A DNA stretch of 64,000 nt from Novilysobacter antarcticus (GTDB lineage Bacteria > Pseudomonadota > Gammaproteobacteria > Xanthomonadales > Xanthomonadaceae): assembly GCF_019802285.1 (NCBI RefSeq), contig NZ_JAIEUJ010000001.1, positions 248,001 through 312,000 of the forward strand, read 5' to 3'. This document shows positions 49,692-57,574 of the stretch, in pieces. The first letter of the stretch is position 1. Each line of letters starts with the position of its first letter. The translations under genes and the position numbers were made by a program. Below the pieces are notes generated by a model that saw only the letters and a program-made list of their open reading frames with translations, ran no database searches and was not told the origin of the DNA.

Positions 49692-51719
49692 TCATGCGTT
49701 GATCTGTCCTGCCTGCGAGATTCGCAGGTCGGCTGCCAATTCCTGGTACGAAAGCACGGGCAACTCGAAGAAATCGTTCTCCAGCAGCTTGCGCAAGTGC
49801 CTGCGCACGTCCAGTGAACACAGCAGGACAGGGCGCACGGAGCCACCTTGGCGGGCCAACTGGGTGCGCACTTCGCCGGACAATCTGGCCGCGAGCTCCG
49901 GTGCGATGGCGAGTTGGCTCGCGCCACCGGCAACGCGTACGGACTGGCGCAGGCGGTCCTCAAGCTCGGGGTGGATCAGCAGTACGTGCAGGGTGCGCTC
50001 GCCATCGGCGTAGCGATCCGCGATTTCGCGCTTCAGCGCCACGCGTACGTATTCCGTCAGCAGCACGACGTCCTTCTCGCGCCCGCCCACGTCGGTGATA
50101 GCTTCAAACACGTCGCGCAGGTTGCGCACCGGGATACCTTCCTCGGCCAGGCGGCGGAGCACGTCGGCCACGCGCTGCGGCGCTACGACGCGCAGCATTT
50201 CCTTGACCAGATCCGGATAGTCGCGCTGCATTTTCGCGAACAGGTTGGATGCCTCCTGGATGCCGATGAAGCTGCCCAGCCGTCGTTGCAACGTGCGGCG
50301 GACGTGCTCGGTCAGCACCTCTAGGGGGGCGAGGGTGTCTTCGCCGGCTTCTTCCTGCCATTGGCCGGCGAGCGGGGGGTGGAAGCCCGACAGCGTGGGA
50401 GTGTTGTCGCCGCTGCTGCGTGCCGGACGGAAGTGCCCGTCCTTGCGGAGCACGCCTTTCGCCATGCGGGCGCCGAACGCCGTGAGCTGGTATTCCCTTT
50501 CGCCCAGCGTGACATCCACGCGTGCCGTCGGCGCAGGTACCGGAACGCCGAACTCCTCGCGCACGCGCTGGCAGATCTGGGTGAGCCCATCGAGCAGCGG
50601 CTGCTTGCCGAACTCTGCGGCCAGACTGGGCGACACCGCCAGCTGCAGGGGCGCTGGCGGGGCCAGGTCATCGATGTCTACCGGCTGCTGGTGCGTCGCC
50701 ATGGCCTCGTCGGTGACCCGGAACGCGCGCCGCAGCAGATCGTTCTGGTGACGGTAGCGCCATGCAGCGATGGTCAACAGGGTCGCGCCCAACAGACCGA
50801 AGACCACGGTCGGGAAACCGGGCACCAGCATCATCAGCAACGACAGGACACCGGTGATGGTCAGCACCCGCGGCTGGGCGGAGATCTGCTTGGAAATCGC
50901 GTCGCCGAGGTGGCGGTCGTCCTCGATGCCGGCAGTACGCGTCACGACCAGCCCTGCCGAGATGGCGGCAAGGATCGCCGGGATCTGCGCCACGAGGCCG
51001 TCGCCGATGGTCAGGATGCTGTAGGTCTGGGTGGCGTCGCCCAGCGACATATCGCGCTGCAACACGCCGATGGCCAGGCCGCCGAGCAGGTTGATGATGA
51101 TGATGACGATGCCGGCGATCGCATCGCCCTTGACGAACTTCATTGCGCCATCGAGGCTGCCGTAGAGCTGGCTCTCGGTCTCCAGGTAGCGCCGCTTCTT
51201 GCGCGCCTCGTCCTTGTCCAGCAGCCCGGAGCGCAGGTCCGAGTCGATCGACATCTGCTTGCCCGGCATCGCGTCCAGGGTGAAGCGCGCAGCGACTTCT
51301 GCCACGCGCTCCGCGCCCTTGGCGACAACGATGAACTGGACCACGGTGATGATCAGGAACACCACCAGCCCGACCACGAGATTGCCGCCGGCGACCATGG
51401 TGCCGAAGGTGTCGATGATGTGGCCTGCCTCGGCTTCCAGCAGGATCGATTTGGTGATCGCGATCGACAGCGCGAGGCGGAAAAGGGTCGTCAGCAGAAG
51501 AACGCTGGGGAAGCTGGAAAACGCGACCGGCGACGGGATGTAGATCGCCAGCAACAGCAAGCCGAACCCGATGGCGATGTTGAAAGCAACCAGCGTGTCT
51601 ATCACCGCCATGGGCAGCGGCAGGATCATCAGGCTGATGATCAGCACCGCGGCGAAGGCCAGCACGATATCGCTGTAGCCGCCGCGTTTACGCGGCGCAG
51701 CGCCGGCCGGCGCCGCCAT
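49692..51719 (-). CDS. sctV: T3SS export-gate protein SctV
   Basis: SctV (FlhA/HrcV family) forms the nonameric ring of the export gate. The 675-residue protein has about seven to eight membrane helices in its first 330 residues (PLPMAVIDTLVAFNIAIGFGLLLLAIY; the charged FHIPEP-type motif here reads PSVLLLTTLFRLALSIAITKSILLEAEAGHIIDTFG). A large cytoplasmic domain follows (LGEREYQLTAFGARMAKGVLRKDG; LVKEMLRVVAPQRVADVLRRLAEEGIPVRNLRDVFEAI). ATG 51719 is preferred over a TTG 8 codons upstream. It is the first gene of the long T3SS operon reaching sctP. Confidence 0.96.
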   Translation of the reverse strand: MAAPAGAAPRKRGGYSDIVLAFAAVLIISLMILPLPMAVIDTLVAFNIAIGFGLLLLAIYIPSPVAFSSFPSVLLLTTLFRLALSIAITKSILLEAEAGHIIDTFGTMVAGGNLVVGLVVFLIITVVQFIVVAKGAERVAEVAARFTLDAMPGKQMSIDSDLRSGLLDKDEARKKRRYLETESQLYGSLDGAMKFVKGDAIAGIVIIIINLLGGLAIGVLQRDMSLGDATQTYSILTIGDGLVAQIPAILAAISAGLVVTRTAGIEDDRHLGDAISKQISAQPRVLTITGVLSLLMMLVPGFPTVVFGLLGATLLTIAAWRYRHQNDLLRRAFRVTDEAMATHQQPVDIDDLAPPAPLQLAVSPSLAAEFGKQPLLDGLTQICQRVREEFGVPVPAPTARVDVTLGEREYQLTAFGARMAKGVLRKDGHFRPARSSGDNTPTLSGFHPPLAGQWQEEAGEDTLAPLEVLTEHVRRTLQRRLGSFIGIQEASNLFAKMQRDYPDLVKEMLRVVAPQRVADVLRRLAEEGIPVRNLRDVFEAITDVGGREKDVVLLTEYVRVALKREIADRYADGERTLHVLLIHPELEDRLRQSVRVAGGASQLAIAPELAARLSGEVRTQLARQGGSVRPVLLCSLDVRRHLRKLLENDFFELPVLSYQELAADLRISQAGQINA

Positions 51720-52088
51720 CAGCGATCCGATCAGCGTACGCAAGACGGCCCCCGGCCAGCGGTGGCGGGATCTAATCCCCGGGGGGTGATGAGTGTCGCT
51801 GCATATCGCATCCGTGGGCTCTCTCGATTTGACGCACGGATGTCGCGGTGGTGCACAGCGACGGCTTTATCGTGCGTAGCTTCCTGCCCTGAGCGTCACT
51901 ATGTGACAATCAAGGTCAATCGAACCTAGCCGAATGCGATCGGCAATGCCAGCGGAAGACGAGATTTTTTTCACTATCTGAGACTTTTCAACAACGGCGT
52001 TCAGATAGTCCGCAAACCGTTGCCTGCCTTCACCAAAAGCTAACGCCCGAGTGCTGACGGTAAGGCGGGAGTCGCTGGGCGCAAGGGG
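51720..52088. promoter_or_regulatory. 369-base spacer before sctV with two dyad symmetries
   Basis: No coding region is seen. There are two clear dyads: the 13-base palindrome GTCACTATGTGAC (51895-51907) and a perfect 9-bp inverted repeat ACTATCTGA (51973-51981) / TCAGATAGT (52001-52009) with 19 bases between the arms. Reading toward sctV, neither hairpin is followed by a U-run, so they look like regulator-binding sites rather than terminators. No convincing -35/-10 pair was found; the sctV promoter is presumed to lie in this stretch. Confidence 0.55.
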
Positions 52089-52535
52089 TCAGATTTCCGG
52101 TTTTCCGGCATCCACCGCGACGTCAGCGGCGTCAAGTTCTGCGATGAGATTCAGGGATTGGGCTCCGACGCCGATCGCGAACACCCGGTCGGCTCGGGTC
52201 CTGACCACGACCACCCGTTCCCGGGGCCCAACCGGGAGCACCTGAACGATGGAAAGCGCTGCGTCGCGCCCGGTCAACTTGTAGCGGCGGCGGGCAAAGA
52301 AAAGGACGGCAAACAGGCCAGCGATGACGAGAAGCAAAGGTACGACGACCGCAATCAGGTCCCAGATGAATGAGCCGGACGCAACCGCGGGCGTACCTGT
52401 CGCGGCGGCGGGGTTGGAATCGACCGAGGTGGCGGTCTGGGTTGCCGCCCCGGCCGGAAACCAGCTCATCGCGAGCCATGCCGCGGTGAAGGTGGGCGCG
52501 ATCTGGTTGCGCAGGAAATGGATCATGTCAGCCAT
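52089..52535 (-). CDS. FliO/MopB-family membrane protein in the T3SS locus
   Basis: This 148-residue protein has a hydrophobic N-terminus (residues 10-30, possible signal or anchor), a Thr/Ala linker, one transmembrane helix (FIWDLIAVVVPLLLVIAGLFAVLFF, about 56-80), then a short basic stretch and the compact FliO-type domain LSIVQVLPVGPRERVVVVRTRADRVFAIGVGAQSLNLIAEL. FliO assists FliP (SctR) assembly in flagella and is normally absent from injectisome loci. It is upstream of sctV on the same strand, separated by the 369-base spacer, and divergent from the sensor kinase. Start at 52535; a second ATG follows 3 codons later. Confidence 0.75.
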   Translation of the reverse strand: MADMIHFLRNQIAPTFTAAWLAMSWFPAGAATQTATSVDSNPAAATGTPAVASGSFIWDLIAVVVPLLLVIAGLFAVLFFARRRYKLTGRDAALSIVQVLPVGPRERVVVVRTRADRVFAIGVGAQSLNLIAELDAADVAVDAGKPEI

Positions 52536-52637
52536 TGGAGCGGGACTCGGGCGGGAAGGGCGCGGGTACGTTAGCAGCAAGGCGCGTCTTGTCCGGCTGT
52601 CTCGTTACTGGACGGATCTGGGCTGGAGTGGTGCGCG

Positions 52638-53714
52638 ATGAAAAGTGAAGTGAACGCTTCGGGTGCGCCAAAAACGGCTTCGCCTGATTCGTGCCCGGAT
52701 CTGCTGGCCGTTTTGGACGGACTGCCGTTCGCCTGCGCCGCCTTTGATCCGGGCAATGAGGGACTGGTGGGAGCCAATCAGCGCTACATGGCGGAGTTCG
52801 GTCCGCTGCCCGGCCACGTCGCGCGCGACCGGCTGCTCGCCCACTTCCCCGGCGCCGGCGACGAGGTGCGGCTGGAGCACAACGGCCGTTGGTACGGCCT
52901 GCACTGGAGCAGCATCTCCACCGCAGCCGGCCCGTTGGCACTGCTGACCGCGGTCGATATCAGTGAGCGTCTGGAAGTGCTCGACTCGCACAAAAGCCAG
53001 CAGGAAAAGTTGCTGTTCACCTCGCGCATGATGTCGGTCGGTGAAATGGCGGCGACCCTGGCCCACGAGCTCAACCAGCCGCTCGCGGCGATCGTGAACT
53101 ACCTCAACGGCAGCCTCCGTCTGGTCGCACAGGCAGGCGGTCCGGTGCAGGTGGAGCGCGCCCTGCAGGCGGCGCGCACCCAGGCCGAACATGCCAGCGC
53201 GGTGATCGCCCGGGTGCGCGAGTTTGTCCGCGCCCGCGAGCCACGGCGCTCGCCCCAGGCGCTGGCCTCGATGGTCGAGACGGTGCTCGAGTTGCTTCGA
53301 CTGGAAGCCGAACGCCAGCAGTTGCGCATCGACGTGATCCTGCCCCCGGTGCTCCCGTCCGCATGGGCCGATCACGTGATGGTCGAGCAGGTGCTGTTGA
53401 ATCTGGTCAAGAATGCGATCGAAGCCATGCGCGAAGTCCCCGCCGAGCGTCGTGCCCTGCGCGTCGAAGGTCGGGTCAACCTGGACGGTGACCTCGAGGT
53501 GCGTGTCATCGACCGTGGTGTCGGTCTGGCCGAGGACGAGCAGGACCAGTTGTTCTCGCCGTTTTTCACCACCAAGGCCGATGGCCTGGGCATCGGTCTG
53601 GCGATCTGCCGGTCGATCATCGAGTACCACGAGGGACGCCTGTTCTTTGAACCCCATCCCGACGGCGGCAGCGTGTTCGGCTTTACCCTGCCTACGGCGC
53701 AGGGTCGGCAATGA
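52638..53714 (+). CDS. PAS-domain sensor histidine kinase of the T3SS locus
   Basis: This 358-residue cytoplasmic kinase has an N-terminal PAS-like domain (about residues 20-115, LLAVLDGLPFACAAFDPGNEGLVGANQRYMAEFG...LLTAVDISERLE) with no membrane helix. HisKA has the phosphoacceptor His143 in MAATLAHELNQPLAAIVNYLNG, and the ATPase has VEQVLLNLVKNAIEAM (N-box), VIDRGVGL and DGLGIGLAICRSI. The FixL/DctB-like HELNQPL motif is typical. It is adjacent to and presumably phosphorylates the response regulator 33 bases downstream; together they resemble a T3SS control module. Confidence 0.93.
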   Translation: MKSEVNASGAPKTASPDSCPDLLAVLDGLPFACAAFDPGNEGLVGANQRYMAEFGPLPGHVARDRLLAHFPGAGDEVRLEHNGRWYGLHWSSISTAAGPLALLTAVDISERLEVLDSHKSQQEKLLFTSRMMSVGEMAATLAHELNQPLAAIVNYLNGSLRLVAQAGGPVQVERALQAARTQAEHASAVIARVREFVRAREPRRSPQALASMVETVLELLRLEAERQQLRIDVILPPVLPSAWADHVMVEQVLLNLVKNAIEAMREVPAERRALRVEGRVNLDGDLEVRVIDRGVGLAEDEQDQLFSPFFTTKADGLGIGLAICRSIIEYHEGRLFFEPHPDGGSVFGFTLPTAQGRQ

Positions 53715-53747
53715 CCCGCCACAGGGTTTTCCACGCCGGAGGATGGC

Positions 53748-54365
53748 ATGGCTGATGTCGCTGCAACTGAAACGCTTGTTCACCTGGTCGATGACAACGA
53801 CGCGTTCCGCGAATCGACCGCATGGCTCCTGCAGACTGCCGGTTTCGAGGTGCGCGAATATGCCTCCGGGCCGCAGTTCCTGGCCGAGGTGCTCGACGCG
53901 AAGGCGACTGCGCCATCGACATCTCCTGCGCAAGCCGAATGCCTGGTATCGGACATCCGCATGCCGCAAATGAGCGGATTGCAGTTGCAGGCCGAGCTGC
54001 GCCGTCGCGACGTCACATTGCCGTTGGTGTTCGTCACTGCCCACGGCGACGTTCCGCTCGCGGTGGAGGCGATGCGCAACGGCGCGGCGCACTTCCTGGA
54101 GAAACCGTTCTCCGACGATGCCCTGATCGAGGCCATCCGCACCGCGCTGGCGAAGCCGGTGGGCGCTGCCGTCGCGCTGGCCAAGCTGACCCCGCGCGAG
54201 AAGCAGGTGCTGGACCTGGTCGTCGCCAGCAAGCCCAACAAGATCATCGCCGACATCCTCGGCATCAGCATCAAGACTGTTGAACTGCACAGGGCGAACA
54301 TGATGGCGAAGCTTGGGGTACGGTCGGTCCCCGATTTGATGAAGGTGGCACTCGGACATGGCTGA
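53748..54365 (+). CDS. FixJ-type response regulator with LuxR DNA-binding domain
   Basis: This 205-residue regulator has a receiver domain (acidic DDND near residue 15, phosphoacceptor Asp69 in VSDIRMPQMSG, Lys120 in FLEKPF) and a C-terminal LuxR/FixJ helix-turn-helix (LTPREKQVLDLVVASKPNKIIADILGISIKTVELHRANMMAKLG, about residues 145-190). The receiver has a Ser/Pro/Ala insertion (residues 52-63) before the phosphoacceptor. GGAGG lies just upstream of the ATG. Its stop lies 5 bases inside the sctQ reading frame (8-base overlap), so the two are translationally coupled; it is the likely activator of this T3SS. Confidence 0.94.
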   Translation: MADVAATETLVHLVDDNDAFRESTAWLLQTAGFEVREYASGPQFLAEVLDAKATAPSTSPAQAECLVSDIRMPQMSGLQLQAELRRRDVTLPLVFVTAHGDVPLAVEAMRNGAAHFLEKPFSDDALIEAIRTALAKPVGAAVALAKLTPREKQVLDLVVASKPNKIIADILGISIKTVELHRANMMAKLGVRSVPDLMKVALGHG

Positions 54366-55485
54366 TGCTGGCACTGCAACGAACGAGGCGAACCGGGCCC
54401 GGGCGGGCGACGCCGCAGGCCCAGCAAGTGTGGCCTCGCTGCGCGGTCTTATTCCGTCGATTGCGGCGTCACACCTGCTTCCGTTGCAGGCGTTGTTCGA
54501 GTACCCGCGGCGCTGGCATCTGCCCGATGGAGGCCGTCTGGTGTTCTCCCCAGGCATGCCGGATGAGGGTGCCGCCACGTTCGCCGTCGATGCGGATGGC
54601 ACCGGCATGGCACTGCGCCTGGACGAGGACCCGGCGACGGCGCGTTCTGAGCTGCACTGGACCGATTACCAGGGGCGCTCGCGCGTGCTCGCGTGGAGCC
54701 TTGCCCAGGAATCCCGGTTGGCGCGTCTCAGCGAGGCGCTGGGTATGGCGCTCGTACCGGTGCTGCCAGCCGCCGGTGCAGGCTCCGCTACGGTCGCCAC
54801 CGATACAGATTCGCAGCACGTCTGGCTCAACTTCGTGGTCGAGGAGCCGGAGATCGCCGACGAACCGAAGCCGCCGGGCCTGAGCGGGCTGCTGCGCCTG
54901 CCGGTCCACAGCCTCGCGCCCCTGTTGGCGCGCGCCGGCGACCCCTACGGGGAGGACCCGCCGGTGCCCTTGGGTGCGTGGCCGGACTTGCCCGCCAAGG
55001 TGGCGATCGGCTTGGCCGGGCCGGATATCCCTCTTGTCGAATGGCGGGGCCTCACGCTCGGCAGCGTCATTGTTGCTGGCCGCGCGAGCGCGCCTCCGCC
55101 GGTGGATGCGGTCGCTTGCGGGCGACGTTGGCCGTTGGCACCCGACGGCCAAGGCTGGCGCGTGGACGGCACATCAGAATCATTGTCACCCCCTCAGGAG
55201 AGTTCCATGACAAGCAACGATCAACCAGGCGCACAGCCTCAGGTGGATGCCCCGGCCGGGGGCGAGGGCATTGAGCAACTGCCGGTGCAGTTGCGCTTCG
55301 AGCTGGGCGAGGTCGAGTTGAGCATCGCCGAGTTGTCGGCCCTGCAGCCCGGATACGTCTTCCCGCTGGCGAGCCGCCTGGAAGGTGCCAACGTGGCAAT
55401 CCGCGCCAACGGCCGCCAGGTCGGTCGCGGCGAAGTCGTGGCCGTCGGCGACACGCTGGGTGTCCGTCTGCTGGCGTGGAGCTGA
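54358..55485 (+). CDS. sctQ: T3SS C-ring/sorting-platform protein SctQ
   Basis: SctQ forms the cytoplasmic pods of the sorting platform with SctK and SctL. The 375-residue protein has a poorly conserved N-terminal part and a C-terminal SpoA domain (EQLPVQLRFELGEVELSIAELSALQPGYVFPLASRLEGANVAIRANGRQVGRGEVVAVGDTLGVRLLAW, about residues 305-373). The region 280-300 is a flexible linker with an internal start (see next entry). The ATG overlaps the response-regulator gene by 8 bases. Confidence 0.92.
   Translation: MADAGTATNEANRARAGDAAGPASVASLRGLIPSIAASHLLPLQALFEYPRRWHLPDGGRLVFSPGMPDEGAATFAVDADGTGMALRLDEDPATARSELHWTDYQGRSRVLAWSLAQESRLARLSEALGMALVPVLPAAGAGSATVATDTDSQHVWLNFVVEEPEIADEPKPPGLSGLLRLPVHSLAPLLARAGDPYGEDPPVPLGAWPDLPAKVAIGLAGPDIPLVEWRGLTLGSVIVAGRASAPPPVDAVACGRRWPLAPDGQGWRVDGTSESLSPPQESSMTSNDQPGAQPQVDAPAGGEGIEQLPVQLRFELGEVELSIAELSALQPGYVFPLASRLEGANVAIRANGRQVGRGEVVAVGDTLGVRLLAWS
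55207..55485 (+). CDS. sctQ: Probable internally initiated SctQ-C isoform
   Basis: An in-frame ATG at 55207 (sctQ codon 284) is preceded 6 bases upstream by AGGAG (55196-55200, extended as AGGAGAG). It would yield a 92-residue product consisting of a short linker (MTSNDQPGAQPQVDAPAGGE) and the SpoA domain. Yersinia YscQ, Salmonella SsaQ and Shigella Spa33 make such a short C-terminal form by the same means, and it is part of the working complex. Here it is inferred from the strong ribosome-binding site. Confidence 0.6.
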   Translation: MTSNDQPGAQPQVDAPAGGEGIEQLPVQLRFELGEVELSIAELSALQPGYVFPLASRLEGANVAIRANGRQVGRGEVVAVGDTLGVRLLAWS

Positions 55486-55488
55486 CGC

Positions 55489-56376
55489 GTGGACTTCAGT
55501 TCCTTTTCTCCGGCGCTGATCCTTGTCACCGTCGTCAGCCTTGCGCTGGCGCCGTTCGTGGCGGTGATGGTGACCTCGTTCACCAAGATCGTGGTGGTGC
55601 TCAGCCTGTTGCGCAACGCGCTGGGGCTGCAGCAGGTCCCGCCCAACGTGGTCATCAACGGACTTGCGATCGTGCTGTCGATCTACGTGATGTATCCCGT
55701 CCTGCTTGACACCCATGCGGCGATCACCGGTCAGGCTCAATCCACGGCCGCGAGCCAGCCTCCGACGCAGTCCGGTGCTGCTGAACCACCGGCCGCGGCG
55801 CCGTTGGCGCTGATTCCCGGGGTCGAGGTTGCGGTGGACAGCACGGCGCAGATGCTGGGCAAGCCCGGGTCGCAGCTCGCCGCACAAACGGAGGGCGACA
55901 ATAGTGCCGAGGCTGATGAGGCGGAAGCGGAGGCAGAGGGCGTCGCTGCGCTGCCGCCGCTGGCGCCGGGCGAGCGCATGGATACGGCCCGCCTGCTGAA
56001 ACTGGTCGAGGTGGGCAAGGAGCCGCTGCGCGGGTTCCTGATCAAGCATTCCAGCGACAACGAACGCGCGTTTTTCCTGCGCAGCGCGCAGCGGCTGCTG
56101 CCTCAGGTCCGGCGTGCGGACATCACCGCGACAGATTTCATCGTGATCGTGCCGGCGTTTACCGTCAGCGAACTCACTGCCGCGTTCCAGATCGGATTCC
56201 TGATTTTCCTGCCCTTCCTGGTCATCGACCTGGTGGTGGCCAATATCCTGCTGGCGCTGGGCATGATGATGATGTCGCCGACGATCGTTTCGCTGCCGTT
56301 CAAGCTGCTGCTGTTCGTGCTGATCGACGGTTGGGCGAAGCTCGTGCACGGCCTGGTGCTGACGTATGCGATCTAG
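55489..56376 (+). CDS. sctR: T3SS export-gate protein SctR with acidic Ala/Pro insertion
   Basis: SctR (FliP family) forms the core of the export gate with SctS and SctT. The 295-residue protein starts with GTG and has two N-terminal helices (ILVTVVSLALAPFVAVMVTSF, VVINGLAIVLSIYVMYPVLL), then an inserted region at about residues 81-163 rich in Ala, Pro, Glu and Asp (AEADEAEAEAEG). The conserved core follows: LRGFLIKHSSDNERAFFLRSAQRLLP, VPAFTVSELTAAFQIGFLIFLPFLVIDLVVANILLALGMMMMSP. Usual length is about 215 residues, so the excess is the insertion. Confidence 0.94.
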   Translation: MDFSSFSPALILVTVVSLALAPFVAVMVTSFTKIVVVLSLLRNALGLQQVPPNVVINGLAIVLSIYVMYPVLLDTHAAITGQAQSTAASQPPTQSGAAEPPAAAPLALIPGVEVAVDSTAQMLGKPGSQLAAQTEGDNSAEADEAEAEAEGVAALPPLAPGERMDTARLLKLVEVGKEPLRGFLIKHSSDNERAFFLRSAQRLLPQVRRADITATDFIVIVPAFTVSELTAAFQIGFLIFLPFLVIDLVVANILLALGMMMMSPTIVSLPFKLLLFVLIDGWAKLVHGLVLTYAI

Positions 56377-56412
56377 GCTGAGTCAGGCCAGGCCCACTCC
56401 CGGAGTCCGGCC

Positions 56413-56679
56413 ATGAACGAGGTCCTGGAGCTCACCAAGCAGGCGTTGTGGCTGGTGCTGATCCTGTCCGGGCCACCGATTGCCGCAGCGGCGATCTTCG
56501 GCCTCGTGATCGCGTTCCTGCAGGCGGCCACCCAATTGCAGGAGCAGACCTTCGCCTACGCGGTGAAGTTGCTGGTGGTGGTGCTGACGTTGTTCATCAC
56601 AGCTTCGCTGCTGGGTGGGACGCTGTTCACGTTCGCGGAACGCCTGTTCATCGAGTTCCCTGGGCTGGTCAGACGATGA
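56413..56679 (+). CDS. sctS: T3SS export-gate protein SctS
   Basis: This 88-residue SctS (FliQ family) has two membrane helices (LWLVLILSGPPIAAAAIFGLVIAFLQAATQLQEQT and LLVVVLTLFITASLLGGTLFTFAERLF). The QLQEQTFAYAVKLL loop is the conserved family signature. It follows sctR by 36 bases. Confidence 0.95.
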   Translation: MNEVLELTKQALWLVLILSGPPIAAAAIFGLVIAFLQAATQLQEQTFAYAVKLLVVVLTLFITASLLGGTLFTFAERLFIEFPGLVRR

Positions 56680-56756
56680 TCAGGTGGATCGCGGTGCGCG
56701 CACGCGCCGGGATGCGCGGCAATCTTGTGTCGACGCAACTGACGAAGCCCGACTGA
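56676..56756 (+). CDS. Tiny coupled open frame between sctS and sctT
   Basis: A 26-residue frame starts in the sctS stop (ATGA at 56676) and ends in TGA overlapping the sctT ATG (TGATG at 56754-56758). The predicted peptide, MIRWIAVRARAGMRGNL..., is basic. The overlaps on both sides would let ribosomes run from sctS to sctT. It may only be a translational bridge; no family match is known. Confidence 0.4.
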   Translation: MIRWIAVRARAGMRGNLVSTQLTKPD

Positions 56757-57538
56757 TGCCATTCGACGGTGTTGGCAATGCGCTGCTGGCCTTGGCCCTG
56801 ACGCTGCCGCGGGTGATCGGCGCGTTCGTGATGCTGCCGTTGCTCACCTCGCAGAACATGCCGGCGATGGTCCGCAACAGCTTCCTGGTCAGTCTTGCGG
56901 TGGTCGCCCTTCCTGTCGCGATGGCCGGCGCGCCGATTGATGCGATGGGCGCACCCATGTGGCCGGTGATCGTGCTCAAGGAGATCTTCCTCGGCATGGC
57001 AATCGGGTTCTGTTTCGGCATGGTCTTCTGGGCCATCGGCGCGGCCGGCAACTTGATGGACAGCCAGGTCGGCATGGCGATGGCGTCGATCTTCGATCCC
57101 ATTCAGGGCCATCAGGCAGCCCCGCACGGGCAGTTCCTGTCGCAGTTGGCAGCGTGGCTGTTCATGGCCAGCGGCGCGTTCCTGATCTTCCTCGACCTGC
57201 TCCTTTCCAGCTACGCGTTGTGGCCGGTGATGTCCTACTTCCCGCAGATACAGGCCGAGGGCAGGGAATTGTTCATCGGCCAGTTCAGCTACCTGATGAC
57301 CGCACTGCTGGTGATGGCCTCCCCGGCGTTGATCCTGCTACTGCTGGTGGATCTTTCGTTCGGGCTGGTAAACCGCTACGCGCCGCAGCTGAATGTGTTC
57401 GCGCTCACGCTGCCGATCAAGGCCTGGGTGGCGACCGGCATGATCCTGCTGCTGATGGGGGTCTATGTGGAGATGGTGCTGAAGAAGCTGGGTGAGAACC
57501 GCGGCCTGCTGGAGGTTCTCAACCGGGCGTTTTCCTGA
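56756..57538 (+). CDS. sctT: T3SS export-gate protein SctT
   Basis: SctT (FliR family, 260 aa, about six helices) completes the SctRST gate. Landmarks: ALALTLPRVIGAFVMLPLLTSQNMPAMVRNSFLVSLAV, KEIFLGMAIGFCFGMVFWAIGAAGNLMDSQVGMAMASIFDP and LVDLSFGLVNRYAPQLNVFALTLPIKAW. It is the last plus-strand gene of the response regulator-sctQRST run and converges on sctU, 36 bases away. Confidence 0.95.
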   Translation: MPFDGVGNALLALALTLPRVIGAFVMLPLLTSQNMPAMVRNSFLVSLAVVALPVAMAGAPIDAMGAPMWPVIVLKEIFLGMAIGFCFGMVFWAIGAAGNLMDSQVGMAMASIFDPIQGHQAAPHGQFLSQLAAWLFMASGAFLIFLDLLLSSYALWPVMSYFPQIQAEGRELFIGQFSYLMTALLVMASPALILLLLVDLSFGLVNRYAPQLNVFALTLPIKAWVATGMILLLMGVYVEMVLKKLGENRGLLEVLNRAFS

Positions 57539-57574
57539 CCGTCCGTCGGCAACGCTGCGCCGCCGGCACGCGGC

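Noticed and set aside
50361-51929. A 522-codon plus-strand frame
   Set aside because: It is antisense to sctV, which is unmistakable; the frame is His/Gln/Asp-rich shadow sequence.
51973-52009. Rho-independent terminator of the FliO-like gene
   Set aside because: On the minus strand the hairpin is followed by an A-run, not a U-run, so it would not terminate in that direction.
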